DNA from: Longimicrobium sp.
Lineage (GTDB): Bacteria > Gemmatimonadota > Gemmatimonadetes > Longimicrobiales > Longimicrobiaceae
Length of the DNA: 64,000 bases
Assembly (NCBI RefSeq): GCF_035474595.1
Contig: NZ_DATIND010000046.1
Location: forward strand, 62,001-126,000
Direction of reading: 5' to 3'
Shown: positions 35,999 to 44,966 of the stretch, in pieces
Numbering within the stretch: position 1 is the stretch's first letter
Layout of the letters: the number at the start of each line of letters is the position of its first letter
Position numbers and translations under genes: made by a program
Notes under the pieces: model-generated
Seen by the model: the letters and a program-made list of their open reading frames with translations, nothing else
Database searches by the model: none
Told to the model about the DNA's origin: nothing

Positions 35999-37987
35999 AT
36001 GGACGAGCCGGACGGCGGCGGCGGGCCGATGGGGTGGTGGAGCGACCGCGTGGTGCGCGGGTTCGTGCTGGCGGGCGTCACGCTTTTCGGCGTGCTGGCG
36101 GGGTTCACCGCGCAGGGCGTGGGGCACCCGTGGCTGCACTGGGCGTTCTTCGGCCTGGCCTTCCTCTCCGGCGGCGTGCCCTCGGCCAGGGCGGCGTTCG
36201 ACGAGCTGGTGGGCGAGCGCAAGCTGAACGTGGACCTGCTGATGGTGGTGGCCGCGCTCGGCGCCGCGTCCGTCGGTCAGGCGGGCGACGGGGCCATCCT
36301 CCTCTTCCTCTTCTCGCTCTCCAACGCGCTGCAGGGGTGGGCCTTCGACCGGACGAAGAACGCCATCCGCGCGCTGATGAAGCTGCACCCTGCCGGGGCC
36401 ACGGTGATCGGCGAGGACGGATGCGAGCGCTGGGTGCCGCTGGAGGCGCTGGCGCCGGGGCACCTGGTGCTCGTGCGCCCCGGCGAGCGCTTCCCGGCCG
36501 ACGCGGCGCTGGCGGACGGCTACACCTCGGCCGACGAGAGCGCGCTCACCGGCGAGTCCGTTCCCGTCGACAAGGCGCCGGGCGACCGCGTGTTCGGCGG
36601 CACGCTGAACGGCGAGGGCGTGGTGCGCGCCCGCATCGAGCGGCCGGCGTCGGAGAGCGCGCTCGCGCGGCTGGTCCGCCTGGTCGAGCAGGCGCAGGCC
36701 GCGCGCGGGCCCACCGAGGAGTTCGCGGCGCGCTTCGAGGGGCCGTACACCATCGCCGTCCTCCTCTCCGTCCCCGTCGTCTTCCTGGCCCTGCACCTCG
36801 CCGGCGGCGTCGATACGGCGGGGGCGTGGTACCGGGCGATGACCTTCCTGGTGGTGGCCAGCCCCTGCGCGGTGGTGATCAGCACGCCGGCCGCCGTGCT
36901 CGCGGCGATGGCGGCGGGCGCCCGCAACGGCGCGCTCTTCAAGAGCGGCGCGGCGCTGGAGGCGCTGGCCGCCGCCCGCATCGTGGCGTTCGACAAGACG
37001 GGGACGCTGACCGAGGGGCGGATGCGCCTGGTCGAGGCGATCCCCGTCGAAGGAGGGGAAGACGGGCTGCGGGCGCTGGCCGCCGGGCTGGAGCGCCACA
37101 GCGAACACCCCGTGGCCCGCGCCATCGTGGGCGGGTGGACGGGAGATGCGCCCGTGCTGGACGACGTGGCCGCGGTGCGCGGGCAGGGGATCCGCGGGCG
37201 GCTGGAGGGGGAGACGGTGTGGGCGGGGAGCCGGCGCATGGCCGCCGCCGAGGGCGCCGCGCTGGCGGCGGATGCCGAGCGGCGGCTGGCCCGGTTGGAG
37301 GACGAGGGGATCACGACGGTGCTGGTCGGCCGCGGCGCGCGCGTGGTCGGCCTTCTGGGCGTCGCCGACACGCCGCGCGCGGAGGCGGCCGCGGCGGTGC
37401 GCGCGCTCCGCGCCCGCGGCCTGCGCGTGGTGATGCTCACCGGCGACCGCGAGGCCGTAGCCCGTCACGTCGCGGCGGAGCTGGGGATCGGCGAGGTGAT
37501 GGCGGAGCTGCTGCCGGAGCACAAGCTGGACGCCATCTCCACCCTGCGCCGCGAGGGGCGCGTGGCGATGGTGGGCGACGGCGTGAACGACGCCCCCGCG
37601 CTCGCCGCCGCCGACCTGGGCGTCGCGATGGGGTCGGGGAGCGACGTGTCGCTGGAGAGCGCCGACCTGGTGCTGATGAAGAGCGACCTGTCGCGCATCG
37701 ACGGGGCGGTGGGGCTGGCGCGGAAGGCCGCGGGAACGATCCGCTTCAACCTCACCTTCGCGATGGGGGTGATCGTGATCGTCGGCACGCTCTCGCTCTT
37801 CGGGCGCATTCCGCTGCCGCTGGGCGTGGTCGCGCACGAGGGCGGCACCATCTTCGTGGTCAGCGTGGGCCTGCGCCTGCTCGCCTACCGCTTCCGCGGC
37901 GCCGCGAAGGCGGTGAGCGAGCCGGCTCAGCCGCGAACGAAGGGCGTGCGGACCGTCGCGGGGATGGCGGAGATGGCGGGGGATTGA
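35999..37987 (+). CDS. P1B-4-type metal-transporting ATPase (Fe/Co/Zn exporter candidate)
   Basis: A 662-residue heavy-metal P-type ATPase. It has TGES, the phosphorylation motif DKTGTLT (Asp332), HSEHPVA and MVGDGVNDAPAL. The membrane metal motif is SPC (about residue 288) rather than CPC, and HEGGT occurs in the last helices (about 613-617); together these define the P1B-4 group, whose members (for example PfeT, CoaT, CtpD) export Fe(II), Co(II) or Zn(II). There is no N-terminal HMA domain, also usual in this group. The ATG at 35999 is preceded by GGGGGA. A Fur-like box upstream supports an iron-efflux role, but the metal is inferred. Confidence 0.9.
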   Translation: MDEPDGGGGPMGWWSDRVVRGFVLAGVTLFGVLAGFTAQGVGHPWLHWAFFGLAFLSGGVPSARAAFDELVGERKLNVDLLMVVAALGAASVGQAGDGAILLFLFSLSNALQGWAFDRTKNAIRALMKLHPAGATVIGEDGCERWVPLEALAPGHLVLVRPGERFPADAALADGYTSADESALTGESVPVDKAPGDRVFGGTLNGEGVVRARIERPASESALARLVRLVEQAQAARGPTEEFAARFEGPYTIAVLLSVPVVFLALHLAGGVDTAGAWYRAMTFLVVASPCAVVISTPAAVLAAMAAGARNGALFKSGAALEALAAARIVAFDKTGTLTEGRMRLVEAIPVEGGEDGLRALAAGLERHSEHPVARAIVGGWTGDAPVLDDVAAVRGQGIRGRLEGETVWAGSRRMAAAEGAALAADAERRLARLEDEGITTVLVGRGARVVGLLGVADTPRAEAAAAVRALRARGLRVVMLTGDREAVARHVAAELGIGEVMAELLPEHKLDAISTLRREGRVAMVGDGVNDAPALAAADLGVAMGSGSDVSLESADLVLMKSDLSRIDGAVGLARKAAGTIRFNLTFAMGVIVIVGTLSLFGRIPLPLGVVAHEGGTIFVVSVGLRLLAYRFRGAAKAVSEPAQPRTKGVRTVAGMAEMAGD

Positions 37988-38035
37988 GGCGAGAGGGGGA
38001 CGCAGGACCGGCCGGGTGCGGGATCCGAAAGATCC

Positions 38036-38089
38036 CAAAATGCGAGTGAACTCGCGGCTACAACGGCACGCAGTCCGCCTTCGCGGACT
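38036..38089. repeat. class A two-hairpin repeat
   Basis: Hairpins GCGAGTGAACTCGC and AGTCCGCCTTCGCGGACT with the conserved spacer. It lies just after the metal ATPase gene. Confidence 0.85.
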
Positions 38090-38153
38090 CCACATCCGCG
38101 CATTCGGAGGCATTGCCGCGCGGCGCAGGTGCTGGTGAATCGCGATCACGACA

Positions 38154-38186
38154 AACGGCGGCCGGGCATTCGCCCGGCCGCCGTTC
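38154..38186. terminator. GC hairpin between repeats, possible terminator
   Basis: Arms AACGGCGGCCGGGC and GCCCGGCCGCCGTT form a perfect stem with a 4-base loop. It lies between the convergent ATPase and cupredoxin genes. No T-run follows. Confidence 0.5.
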
Positions 38187-38240
38187 GTTCATCCACCGCG
38201 TTCGTGTCACGCACCGGTGGCGCCGCATGCACCGGGATGG

Positions 38241-38294
38241 AGTCCGCGAAGGCGGACTGCGTGCCGTTGTAGCCGCCACTTCAGTGGCATTTTT
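38241..38294. repeat. class A two-hairpin repeat, inverse copy with T-run
   Basis: Hairpin 1 (38241-38258), spacer GCGTGCCGTTGTAGCC, and hairpin GCCACTTCAGTGGC followed by ATTTTT. With the copy at 38036 it forms an inverted pair around the hairpin at 38154. No gene is seen in 37988-38345. Confidence 0.85.
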
Positions 38295-38345
38295 CCCCCA
38301 CGCAAACCTGCGGGATCCCATCGCGGTCACTTGTTCGGAGTAGTA

Positions 38346-38726
38346 TCAAGCCGGCTCCACCACCAGCTTCCCGCGCAGCATGTTCATCCCGCAGGTCCAG
38401 GTGAACTCGCCGGGCTTCTGGGGCGTGAACTCCACCGGCGTGGTACGGAACGCGGGGAGGTCGCGGGCGATGCCGAAATCACCGAAGACGACCTGCTCGC
38501 TGCAGCTGGCCGTCTCGTCGCGGTAGAAGTCCAGGCGCACGGGGCGCCCCTGCTTCACCACCACCACGTCGGGGCTGTATCCGCCCTTCACGGTGATCCT
38601 CACCTCCTGCACCCCCGCCTCCGTGGTCGTCGCGGCCACCCCCTGCCGCTCGCCGAAGAAGTACCACAGCACGGCCACGATCGCGGCCACACCGCCGGCG
38701 ATCACCGCGATTTCCGTCGTATCCAT
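38346..38726 (-). CDS. membrane-anchored cupredoxin-domain protein
   Basis: A 126-residue protein with one N-terminal membrane span (IAVIAGGVAAIVAVLWYFFG) and a cupredoxin fold: VRITVKGGYSPDVVVVKQGRPVRLDFYRDETASCSEQVVF, then the second ligand loop FTWTCGMNMLRGKLVV. Cys in the first loop and Cys/Met in the second are the candidate copper ligands. The ATG at 38726 has GGGAG 9 bases upstream. Its proximity to csoR-copA suggests copper handling at the membrane, though a 706-residue gene on the other strand lies between. Confidence 0.85.
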   Translation of the reverse strand: MDTTEIAVIAGGVAAIVAVLWYFFGERQGVAATTTEAGVQEVRITVKGGYSPDVVVVKQGRPVRLDFYRDETASCSEQVVFGDFGIARDLPAFRTTPVEFTPQKPGEFTWTCGMNMLRGKLVVEPA

Positions 38727-39058
38727 CGCTTGCATCTCCCTTCATCCGTAGCAGGCGGAAAAAACATTCAAAAGTGCGACACCGCTGGTACAACTGGGAC
38801 GTCCCGTCTACGGCCGCGCACCTTTCGGCCAACTTCCCTCCATCTCCCCAAAACCCCCTCTGCAAGGCACTTGCGGCAGATCCGGCGCGCCGGGCGGCAT
38901 CCGGAACATCGCTTGCCACCCCCCTCCACCGCGCTCGCGGCAGCCCTGCCCTCAGCCGAGCGCGCGCCGGCGGCCTCGCCGCTGGCTGCCATCTCCTCTC
39001 CTTCCGCATCCACCGCGGCTCTTCCCGGGCGCGCGGCCCCTTCCAACCGGAGGACTTC

Positions 39059-41179
39059 ATGGACATCCGCAACCTCTTCACCGAACACCGCCACGCGCCC
39101 GACAAGCGGCCGCTGGGCGAGCTGCAGGCCCGGCGTCTCTCCGCCATCAGCGGCATCTCCGCCAAGGAGCTGGCGGGGAACACGGTGGCCGACCTGTCGG
39201 ACCGGTTCAAGTGGGAGATCGACCCCGAGCTCTTCTTCTTCCGCCGCGTCTGCGGGCGGGTGGTGAAGAAGGACCCGGCCACCGGCGAGGAGCGCCCCGT
39301 TCCCTTCGCCACCGTGCACGTGGAGGACACCGACTGCGGCCTGGTCTCGTACTTCCCCCGCAGCTCGCCGTGGGGATGGCACTTCCCGCTGTACTGCCAC
39401 CGCGAGGAGATCGCCACGGCGGTGACCGACGCCTGCGGCAACTTCTGCGTGAACATCCCGCGCTGGGAGATCGACTGGATCGTGCGCTGGCGCGCCGAGC
39501 GCATCTGCTTCCCCGACATCTTCGTGCGCCCCACCGTGCGCGACCTGCTGCACGCGCTGGACGGCCTGCAGGTGGAGCCGCACCGCCCGCCGCGCCCCGA
39601 GCCCGACCCCGGCCCGCTCCTGCTGGAGGACGGCGGGATGGCGCTGCGCCGCGCGCAGGAGGTGCTGGGGCACGCCGTGGCCGGGCGCATCGCCGCGCAC
39701 CAGGGCGCGGGCGCCGGCGCGTCCACGCGCGCCGCGGGGCAGCTGCTGGACCAGCCCGCCTTCACCCGCCCCGTGCCGCCGCCGCTTCCGCGCTCCACCG
39801 TGCGCGCCATGCGCAGGGCCGTGGCGCAGACCGACGACGTGGGCGTCGAGCGCGAGGTCTACGGGAAGGAGTCGCACGGCTTCGCCACGCTGGACCTGGC
39901 CAGCCAGCTGCGGCTGAAGCCCGACCACGTGTCGACCTTCGATCCGCAGCGCTACATCGGCCCCTTCCTGCGCTGCCGCTGGGTGCTCTTCCCCGAGTGG
40001 CAGGTGATCTTCGACGTTCCCGACATCACCTTCCGCGTCACGCAGGACGTGGACGGCGACGGCGACCAGGAGACCATCTACTCCGAGGGCTACTTCGACG
40101 TCCGCTGGAACTCGGGCGCCATCCCGCCGGTGACGCTGTACGCCTCGCAGATCGCCGTCGCCGGCAGCGGGTGCGAGACGCCCGAGGTCACCTGCCAGGA
40201 CACGCCCGCCATCCAGTTCGCCGGGCTGCTGCCGCTGGTGAACCCGGCCAGCCCCGAGGACCCGTACTACGACGGCGCCACCGGCTTCGCGCGGCGCCCG
40301 AACCGCCCCCACCCGTCGGGCGACTTCGCGGACCCGCTTCCCAACCCGCTGTCGGAGGCGCCGTTCGGCGGCACGCTGCAGCTGTACGGGTGCAGCCACG
40401 TTCAGGGGGCGCAGTTCTACCGCCTCCTCTACCAGGTGAACCACGCGGGGCCGTGGGTGCCCTTCACCGGCATCACCTGGCCGCTGTACCGCGTGGTGGG
40501 CAACGCGCTGCAGGTGCACTGGCCCGTGGCCGACGGCAACGGCTGGTACCCGGTGATCCCCACCGGCGACGGGTGGTTCCCGCCCAACCTGCTGCTGGAG
40601 TGGAACACCGGCGCCTTCCAGAACGGCGTCTACGGCGTGCGCCTGGAGGTGGCGGACGGCGCGAAGAACCCGATCGCCTCGTCGGCGGGCACGCCCACCG
40701 CCTTCCGCATCGACAACTCGGCGCCCAACCCCGCGCAGTTCACCGAGCTGCGGTGGCGCGTGGCGGGCGGCGCCTGGAGCGCGCCGGTGGAGCTCATCTG
40801 CCCCGTCATCACCCGCCCGGTGGTGAACGGCGTTCCGGCCAACCTGGAGTTCCGCGTGAGCTACACCGTGCAGGCCGAGCACCTGCGCTCGGTGTCGGTG
40901 GGCGGCGGCGGGTGCGGCGGGGGAACGTTCTCGCTGATCTCGCCGCTCGACACCGCGCAGCACTGGTACGAGAACCCGTCGGACAACAGTGTGATCCAGA
41001 CGGCCGAGTTCGCGCTCCCCGGCGCCGCGCTGCAGGGCGCGTACAGCTTCTCGCTCACCGCCGTGAGCCGCGCCTTCAACCCCTCCGGCGGCGACGGCGG
41101 CCACCTGGCGGACTGGAACTACGATCCCACGTACATCTACACGATTCCCACCCTGCCGGTGGCGATCGTGAACGCCTGA
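39059..41179 (+). CDS. large hypothetical protein with transthyretin/CarboxypepD_reg-like N-domain
   Basis: A 706-residue protein with no signal peptide or membrane span. Residues about 60-135 look like a beta-sandwich regulatory domain (FFFRRVCGRVVKKDPATGEERPVPFATVHVED, and TAVTDACGNFCVNIPRWEIDW). A helical, Pro-rich middle (PHRPPRPEPDPGP; about 185-270) leads to a long beta-rich C-terminal half with Trp/Gly-rich repeats (PLYRVVGNALQVHWPVADGNGWYPVIP) and GGGGCGGGTFSL. The ATG at 39059 is preceded by GGAGG at a good distance. It is a single gene ending at a strong terminator. The role is unknown; a surface or carbohydrate-binding structural protein is possible but secretion is not apparent. 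Confidence 0.75.
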   Translation: MDIRNLFTEHRHAPDKRPLGELQARRLSAISGISAKELAGNTVADLSDRFKWEIDPELFFFRRVCGRVVKKDPATGEERPVPFATVHVEDTDCGLVSYFPRSSPWGWHFPLYCHREEIATAVTDACGNFCVNIPRWEIDWIVRWRAERICFPDIFVRPTVRDLLHALDGLQVEPHRPPRPEPDPGPLLLEDGGMALRRAQEVLGHAVAGRIAAHQGAGAGASTRAAGQLLDQPAFTRPVPPPLPRSTVRAMRRAVAQTDDVGVEREVYGKESHGFATLDLASQLRLKPDHVSTFDPQRYIGPFLRCRWVLFPEWQVIFDVPDITFRVTQDVDGDGDQETIYSEGYFDVRWNSGAIPPVTLYASQIAVAGSGCETPEVTCQDTPAIQFAGLLPLVNPASPEDPYYDGATGFARRPNRPHPSGDFADPLPNPLSEAPFGGTLQLYGCSHVQGAQFYRLLYQVNHAGPWVPFTGITWPLYRVVGNALQVHWPVADGNGWYPVIPTGDGWFPPNLLLEWNTGAFQNGVYGVRLEVADGAKNPIASSAGTPTAFRIDNSAPNPAQFTELRWRVAGGAWSAPVELICPVITRPVVNGVPANLEFRVSYTVQAEHLRSVSVGGGGCGGGTFSLISPLDTAQHWYENPSDNSVIQTAEFALPGAALQGAYSFSLTAVSRAFNPSGGDGGHLADWNYDPTYIYTIPTLPVAIVNA

Positions 41180-41201
41180 CGCGCAGGTCGTAGCATCGCT
41201 T

Positions 41202-41239
41202 GGAGGCGCGGGGGGAGATGAATTTCCCCCCGCGCCTCC
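41202..41239. terminator. terminator between convergent genes
   Basis: A perfect 15-bp stem (arms GGAGGCGCGGGGGGA and TCCCCCCGCGCCTCC) with a GATGAATTT loop. It lies between the 706-residue protein gene (ends 41179) and copA (ends 41245), so it can serve both. Confidence 0.8.
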
Positions 41240-41244
41240 GCCGT

Positions 41245-44043
41245 TCACGCGGCGGGCGGCCGGAAGCGCCGCAGCCGCAGCGAGTTGGTGACCACGCTGA
41301 CGCTGGAGAGCGACATCGCGGCGCTGGCGATGACCGGGCTCAGCAGCCAGCCGGTGAGCGGATACAGCGCGCCGGCGGCGATGGGGATGCCGATCACGTT
41401 GTAGACGAACGCCCAGAACAGGTTCTGCCTGACCGTGCGGATGGTGGCGCGGGAGAGGGCGATGGCGGTCACCACGCCGCGCAGGTCGCCGCGGATGAGG
41501 GTGACGTCGCTGGCCTCGATGGCCACGTCGGTCCCCGTGCCGATGGCGATGCCCACGTCGGCCTGCGCCAGCGCCGGGGCGTCGTTGATCCCGTCGCCCA
41601 CCATCGCCACGCGGCGATGCTCCTCGTCCTGCAGCCGCTTCACCTCGCGCGCCTTGCCGTCGGGCAGCACCTCGGCCAGCACGCGCTCGATCCCCGCCTG
41701 CCGGGCGACGGCATCGGCGGTGCGGCGGTTGTCCCCGGTGATCATCACCACCTGCAGCCCCATCCCCTTGAGCGCCCGCACCGCCTCGGCCGACTCCGGC
41801 TTCAGCGTGTCCGCGACGGCCACGATCCCCGCGTAGCGCCCGCCGACCGCCGCGAAGGTCGGCGTCTTCCCGGCTTCCGCCAGCGTCGACGCGCGCTCCT
41901 CCGCGTCGCCGATCTCGATCCCCCGCCCGCGCAGCAGCCGCGCGTTGCCGACCAGGACGGCGCGCCCCTCCACCGTGGCCTCGATGCCGTGCCCCGCCTC
42001 CGCGCGGAAGCCGGTCGCGTCGGCGAGCGCGATGCCGCGCGACTGCGCGCCGCGGACGACGGCCTCGCCGACGGGGTGCTCGCTCCCGCGCTCGGCGCTA
42101 GCCACGATGCGCAGCAGCTCGTCCTCCGCGAAGCCGTCGGCGGGGACCACGTCGGTCAGCTCGGGGCGGCCGGCGGTGAGCGTCCCCGTCTTGTCCAGGA
42201 CGATGGTGTCCAGCCGGTGCGCCGTCTCCAGGCTCTCGCCGCCCTTGATCAGCACACCGTTCTCCGCGCCCTTGCCGGTGCCCACCATGATCGCGGTCGG
42301 CGTGGCGAGCCCCAGCGCGCAGGGGCAGGCGATGATGAGCACGGAGACGAAGTTCACCAGCGCCAGGGTGAAGCGCGTTTCCGGCGGCGCCGCCACGAAC
42401 CAGGCCACGAAGGTGGCGATGGCGATGCAGATGACCACCGGGGTGAAGATGCCGCTGATGACGTCCGCCAGCCGCGCGATGGGCGCCTTCTGCCCCTGCG
42501 CGTCCTGCACCAGGCGGACGATCTGCTGCAGCGCCGTGTCCTTTCCCACCTTGGTCGCGCGGAAGCGGAACGAGCCGGTGCGGTTGATGGTGGCGCCGAA
42601 CACCTCGTCGCCCGCCGCCTTCTCGGCGGGGATGCTCTCGCCGGTGAGCATCGACTCGTCCACCGCCGAGGCGCCCTCCGTCACCACGCCGTCCACGGGG
42701 ATCTTCTCGCCCGGGCGGACGATGACCACGTCGCCGGCGACGACCTCCTCGACGGGGATGTCGGTTTCCGCGCCGCCCCGGACGACGCGCGCGGTCTTCG
42801 CCTGCAGACCCATCAGCCGGCGGATGGCGTCGGACGTGCGCCCCTTCGCCCGCGACTCCAGCATCCGCCCCATCAGCAGCAGCGCGGTGATGACGGCGGC
42901 GGCCTCGTAGTAGACCGGCGGCCGCATCTCCATCCCCCCCATCCCGTTGTGGGCGGCGAGGAAGAAGCGGGGGAAGAAGGTCGCGGCGAGCGAGTACACG
43001 TACGCCGTGCCGGTGCCGACGGCGATGAGCGTGTTCATGTCCGCCGCGCGGTGCCGGAAGGCCGCCCACGCGCCGCGGAAGAACTGCGCGCCGCAGTACA
43101 GCACGACCGGTGTGGTGAGCGCGAGCTGCACCCACACCGCGCCGGGGAACTCCAGCCAGCGGACGCGCCCGTGGCTCATCGCCATCACCAGCACGGGAAG
43201 GGCGAGGATGGCGGCGATCCAGAACTTGCGGCGCAGCTCCGCGTACTCGGCCGCGTGCGCCGCCTCCAGCGAATCCTCCACGCCCGCCGCGCCCTGGCCG
43301 CCGGGAACGTCGCGGACCACGTAGCCCAGCTCCTCGATGGCGTGGCGCAGCGCGGGCACGTCCGCCGCGCCGGGGAGGTACTCGACGCGCACCTCCATGG
43401 TGGAGAGGTTGAAGTCCGCCGCCACCACGCCGCGCACCCGCCGCAGATGCTTCTCCAGCGGCTGCGACGAGCCGGCCGGGCGCGCGGAGTCGTCCACCAC
43501 GAAGTCGGCGCGCGCCGTCCCCGCGGTGCCGTAGCCGACGTCCTCCACGACGCGCATCAGGTCGCGCACGCCGGTCCGCTCGGGATCGTACTCCACCGTG
43601 GCGCGCGAAGTGGCGAGGTTGACGCCCGCGCGGCGCACCCCCGGCGCCTTCCCCAGCCCGGCCTCGATGCGGCGCGCGCACGCCGCGCAGCTCATTCCCG
43701 TGATGGGCAGGTCGATACGCTCCGCGGGTCCGTCCACCGCCGCGGGCTCCGCCACCTTCGGCCGGCCCATGGAGAGCTGCACGACCGGCTGCGTGGCCGG
43801 ACGCTCCGCCGCGGGCTCCGTCTTCCGCGCGCCGCCCATCCCCAGCTGCACCAGCGGCTGAGCGTGCGCTGTTCCCTGTCCCCTGCCGTCGCTGTACTTC
43901 GCGGGATCGGCATCGAACGCGCGCTTGCAGCCGGTGGAGCAGAACCAGTACGTCCGGCCGCCGAAGTCGCTATGTCCCGCGGCCGTCTCGGGATCTACCG
44001 TCATGCCGCACACGGGGTCGATCGCCTTCGTCTTCGTATCCAT
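41245..44043 (-). CDS. copA: copper-translocating P-type ATPase with N-terminal YHS domain
   Basis: A 932-residue Cu(I) exporter of the P1B-1 type. Order: a YHS domain ([10 protein letters not shown] ... [12 protein letters not shown], residues about 9-50), a linker with two QLxMG repeats, a true HMA domain ([12 protein letters not shown]), a second HMA-like domain lacking the CXXC, then the membrane core. Motifs: TGES, ACPCALG (about 568), DKTGTLT (about 615), [18 protein letters not shown], and the P1B-1 tail signatures YNVIGIP and [23 protein letters not shown] site precedes the ATG. It starts 14 bases after csoR, so the two form one operon under copper control. Confidence 0.95.
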   Translation of the reverse strand: MDTKTKAIDPVCGMTVDPETAAGHSDFGGRTYWFCSTGCKRAFDADPAKYSDGRGQGTAHAQPLVQLGMGGARKTEPAAERPATQPVVQLSMGRPKVAEPAAVDGPAERIDLPITGMSCAACARRIEAGLGKAPGVRRAGVNLATSRATVEYDPERTGVRDLMRVVEDVGYGTAGTARADFVVDDSARPAGSSQPLEKHLRRVRGVVAADFNLSTMEVRVEYLPGAADVPALRHAIEELGYVVRDVPGGQGAAGVEDSLEAAHAAEYAELRRKFWIAAILALPVLVMAMSHGRVRWLEFPGAVWVQLALTTPVVLYCGAQFFRGAWAAFRHRAADMNTLIAVGTGTAYVYSLAATFFPRFFLAAHNGMGGMEMRPPVYYEAAAVITALLLMGRMLESRAKGRTSDAIRRLMGLQAKTARVVRGGAETDIPVEEVVAGDVVIVRPGEKIPVDGVVTEGASAVDESMLTGESIPAEKAAGDEVFGATINRTGSFRFRATKVGKDTALQQIVRLVQDAQGQKAPIARLADVISGIFTPVVICIAIATFVAWFVAAPPETRFTLALVNFVSVLIIACPCALGLATPTAIMVGTGKGAENGVLIKGGESLETAHRLDTIVLDKTGTLTAGRPELTDVVPADGFAEDELLRIVASAERGSEHPVGEAVVRGAQSRGIALADATGFRAEAGHGIEATVEGRAVLVGNARLLRGRGIEIGDAEERASTLAEAGKTPTFAAVGGRYAGIVAVADTLKPESAEAVRALKGMGLQVVMITGDNRRTADAVARQAGIERVLAEVLPDGKAREVKRLQDEEHRRVAMVGDGINDAPALAQADVGIAIGTGTDVAIEASDVTLIRGDLRGVVTAIALSRATIRTVRQNLFWAFVYNVIGIPIAAGALYPLTGWLLSPVIASAAMSLSSVSVVTNSLRLRRFRPPAA

Positions 44044-44057
44044 CGGTCGCCCCTCCT

Positions 44058-44369
44058 TCAGCGGGCGTGCTTGTACATCAGGTCCAGCACCTCGGTGTAC
44101 GCCTGCTCGCGGTCGCGCTCGTCGCCGGAGTTCAGCGCGCCGGCGATGCAGTGCGACAGGTGGTTGCGCATCAGCAGCTTGCCCACGCCGCGCAGCGCCT
44201 CGTGCACCGAGGCCACCTGCACCAGCACCTCGCCGCAGTAGCGCTCGTCCTCCACCATCCGCTGCAGGCCGCGGATCTGCCCCTCGATCTTCTTCAGCCG
44301 CGCGAGCGCCTGCTCCTTCAGCTCGGGCTCCACGTGTGTGGCGTGGCGCTCTTCGTTCTGCGTCTCCAT
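44058..44369 (-). CDS. csoR: CsoR-family copper-sensing repressor
   Basis: A 103-residue all-helical DUF156 repressor. The Cu(I) ligands Cys-His-Cys are visible (Cys in ERYCGEVL, His and Cys in RNHLSHC), in the spacing of CsoR rather than the formaldehyde sensor FrmR or the nickel sensor RcnR. The basic face [16 protein letters not shown] for DNA contact is present. It lies directly upstream of copA; binding of Cu(I) should release DNA and switch on efflux. A matching operator lies 22-41 bases before the start. Confidence 0.92.
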   Translation of the reverse strand: METQNEERHATHVEPELKEQALARLKKIEGQIRGLQRMVEDERYCGEVLVQVASVHEALRGVGKLLMRNHLSHCIAGALNSGDERDREQAYTEVLDLMYKHAR

Positions 44370-44390
44370 CGTCCCCGATCCAGAGATTTA

Positions 44391-44410
44391 GGATACCCCC
44401 CTACCCTATC
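44391..44410 (-). promoter_or_regulatory. CsoR-type operator
   Basis: On the minus strand, GATAGGGTAGGGGGGTATCC: a G-tract flanked by inverted ATA(G)GG/GGTAT ends, the known form of CsoR operators. It sits just ahead of csoR, so self-regulation of the csoR-copA operon is inferred. Confidence 0.7.
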
Positions 44411-44509
44411 GACGTCTCCAAGATAACAGGCAGGTCAATGGGTGCAAGTGGGGCGGGTATTCAAGGGTGATTCAAGAGGGGGAGCGCGGGCGACTGGCGG
44501 CGGCTTGGT

Positions 44510-44800
44510 TCCGCTACATCGCGCCCTCTCCGGCCGGCTTAGGCCGTCCACCTCTCCCGTACCGGGAGAGGTAGCTTGACGAGATCTGCGCTGAATGACT
44601 GCATCCTGCCCGCCCGGCTGGCCCCCTCCCCCGCTCCGCAGGGGAGGGGAGAACTCAGCGTGGGGGACGCGCCACCGCCACGCCGAAGCATCGGCACGGC
44701 CAGAGGTTGCAGGCCGCGCCGATGCCGGACAGCCCCCCTCGCCCGGTACGGGAGAGGGCGAGCGCTCTAAGGCGCGGGGAGAGGGCGGCGCGGTGCGGAG
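44510..44800. repeat. pair of class C repeats
   Basis: One class C element at about 44518-44580 in inverse orientation (ACCTCTCCCGTACCGGGAGAGGT hairpin at 44550-44572), and one at about 44735-44795 (CCCTCGCCCGGTACGGGAGAGGGCG-like hairpin and CTAAGGCGCGGGGAGAGGGCG). The pattern mirrors 8934-9160. No supported gene lies in 44370-44966. Confidence 0.75.
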
Positions 44801-44902
44801 GAAACGCCCCGTACCCCGAGAGCGCATCCGCCCCACCGAAGCTTCAGCCGCGACGAACGATGCAGGCCACACCCATCCCGGGCGGCGTCCCTCGTCCGGC
44901 GC

Positions 44903-44966
44903 GGGACATCGCCCGGCAGGGGACATCGCCCGGCAGGGGACATCGCCCGGCGCGGGACATCGCCCG
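44903..44966. repeat. 17-bp direct tandem repeat, 3.8 units
   Basis: Units of GGGACATCGCCCGGCAG (the third with GCGC at its end) run head to tail and stop at the last codon of the neighbouring VOC gene. There are no unique spacers, so it is not a CRISPR. Confidence 0.85.

Noticed and set aside
44903-44966. CRISPR-like direct repeats
   Set aside because: Units are head to tail without unique spacers, and no cas genes are present.
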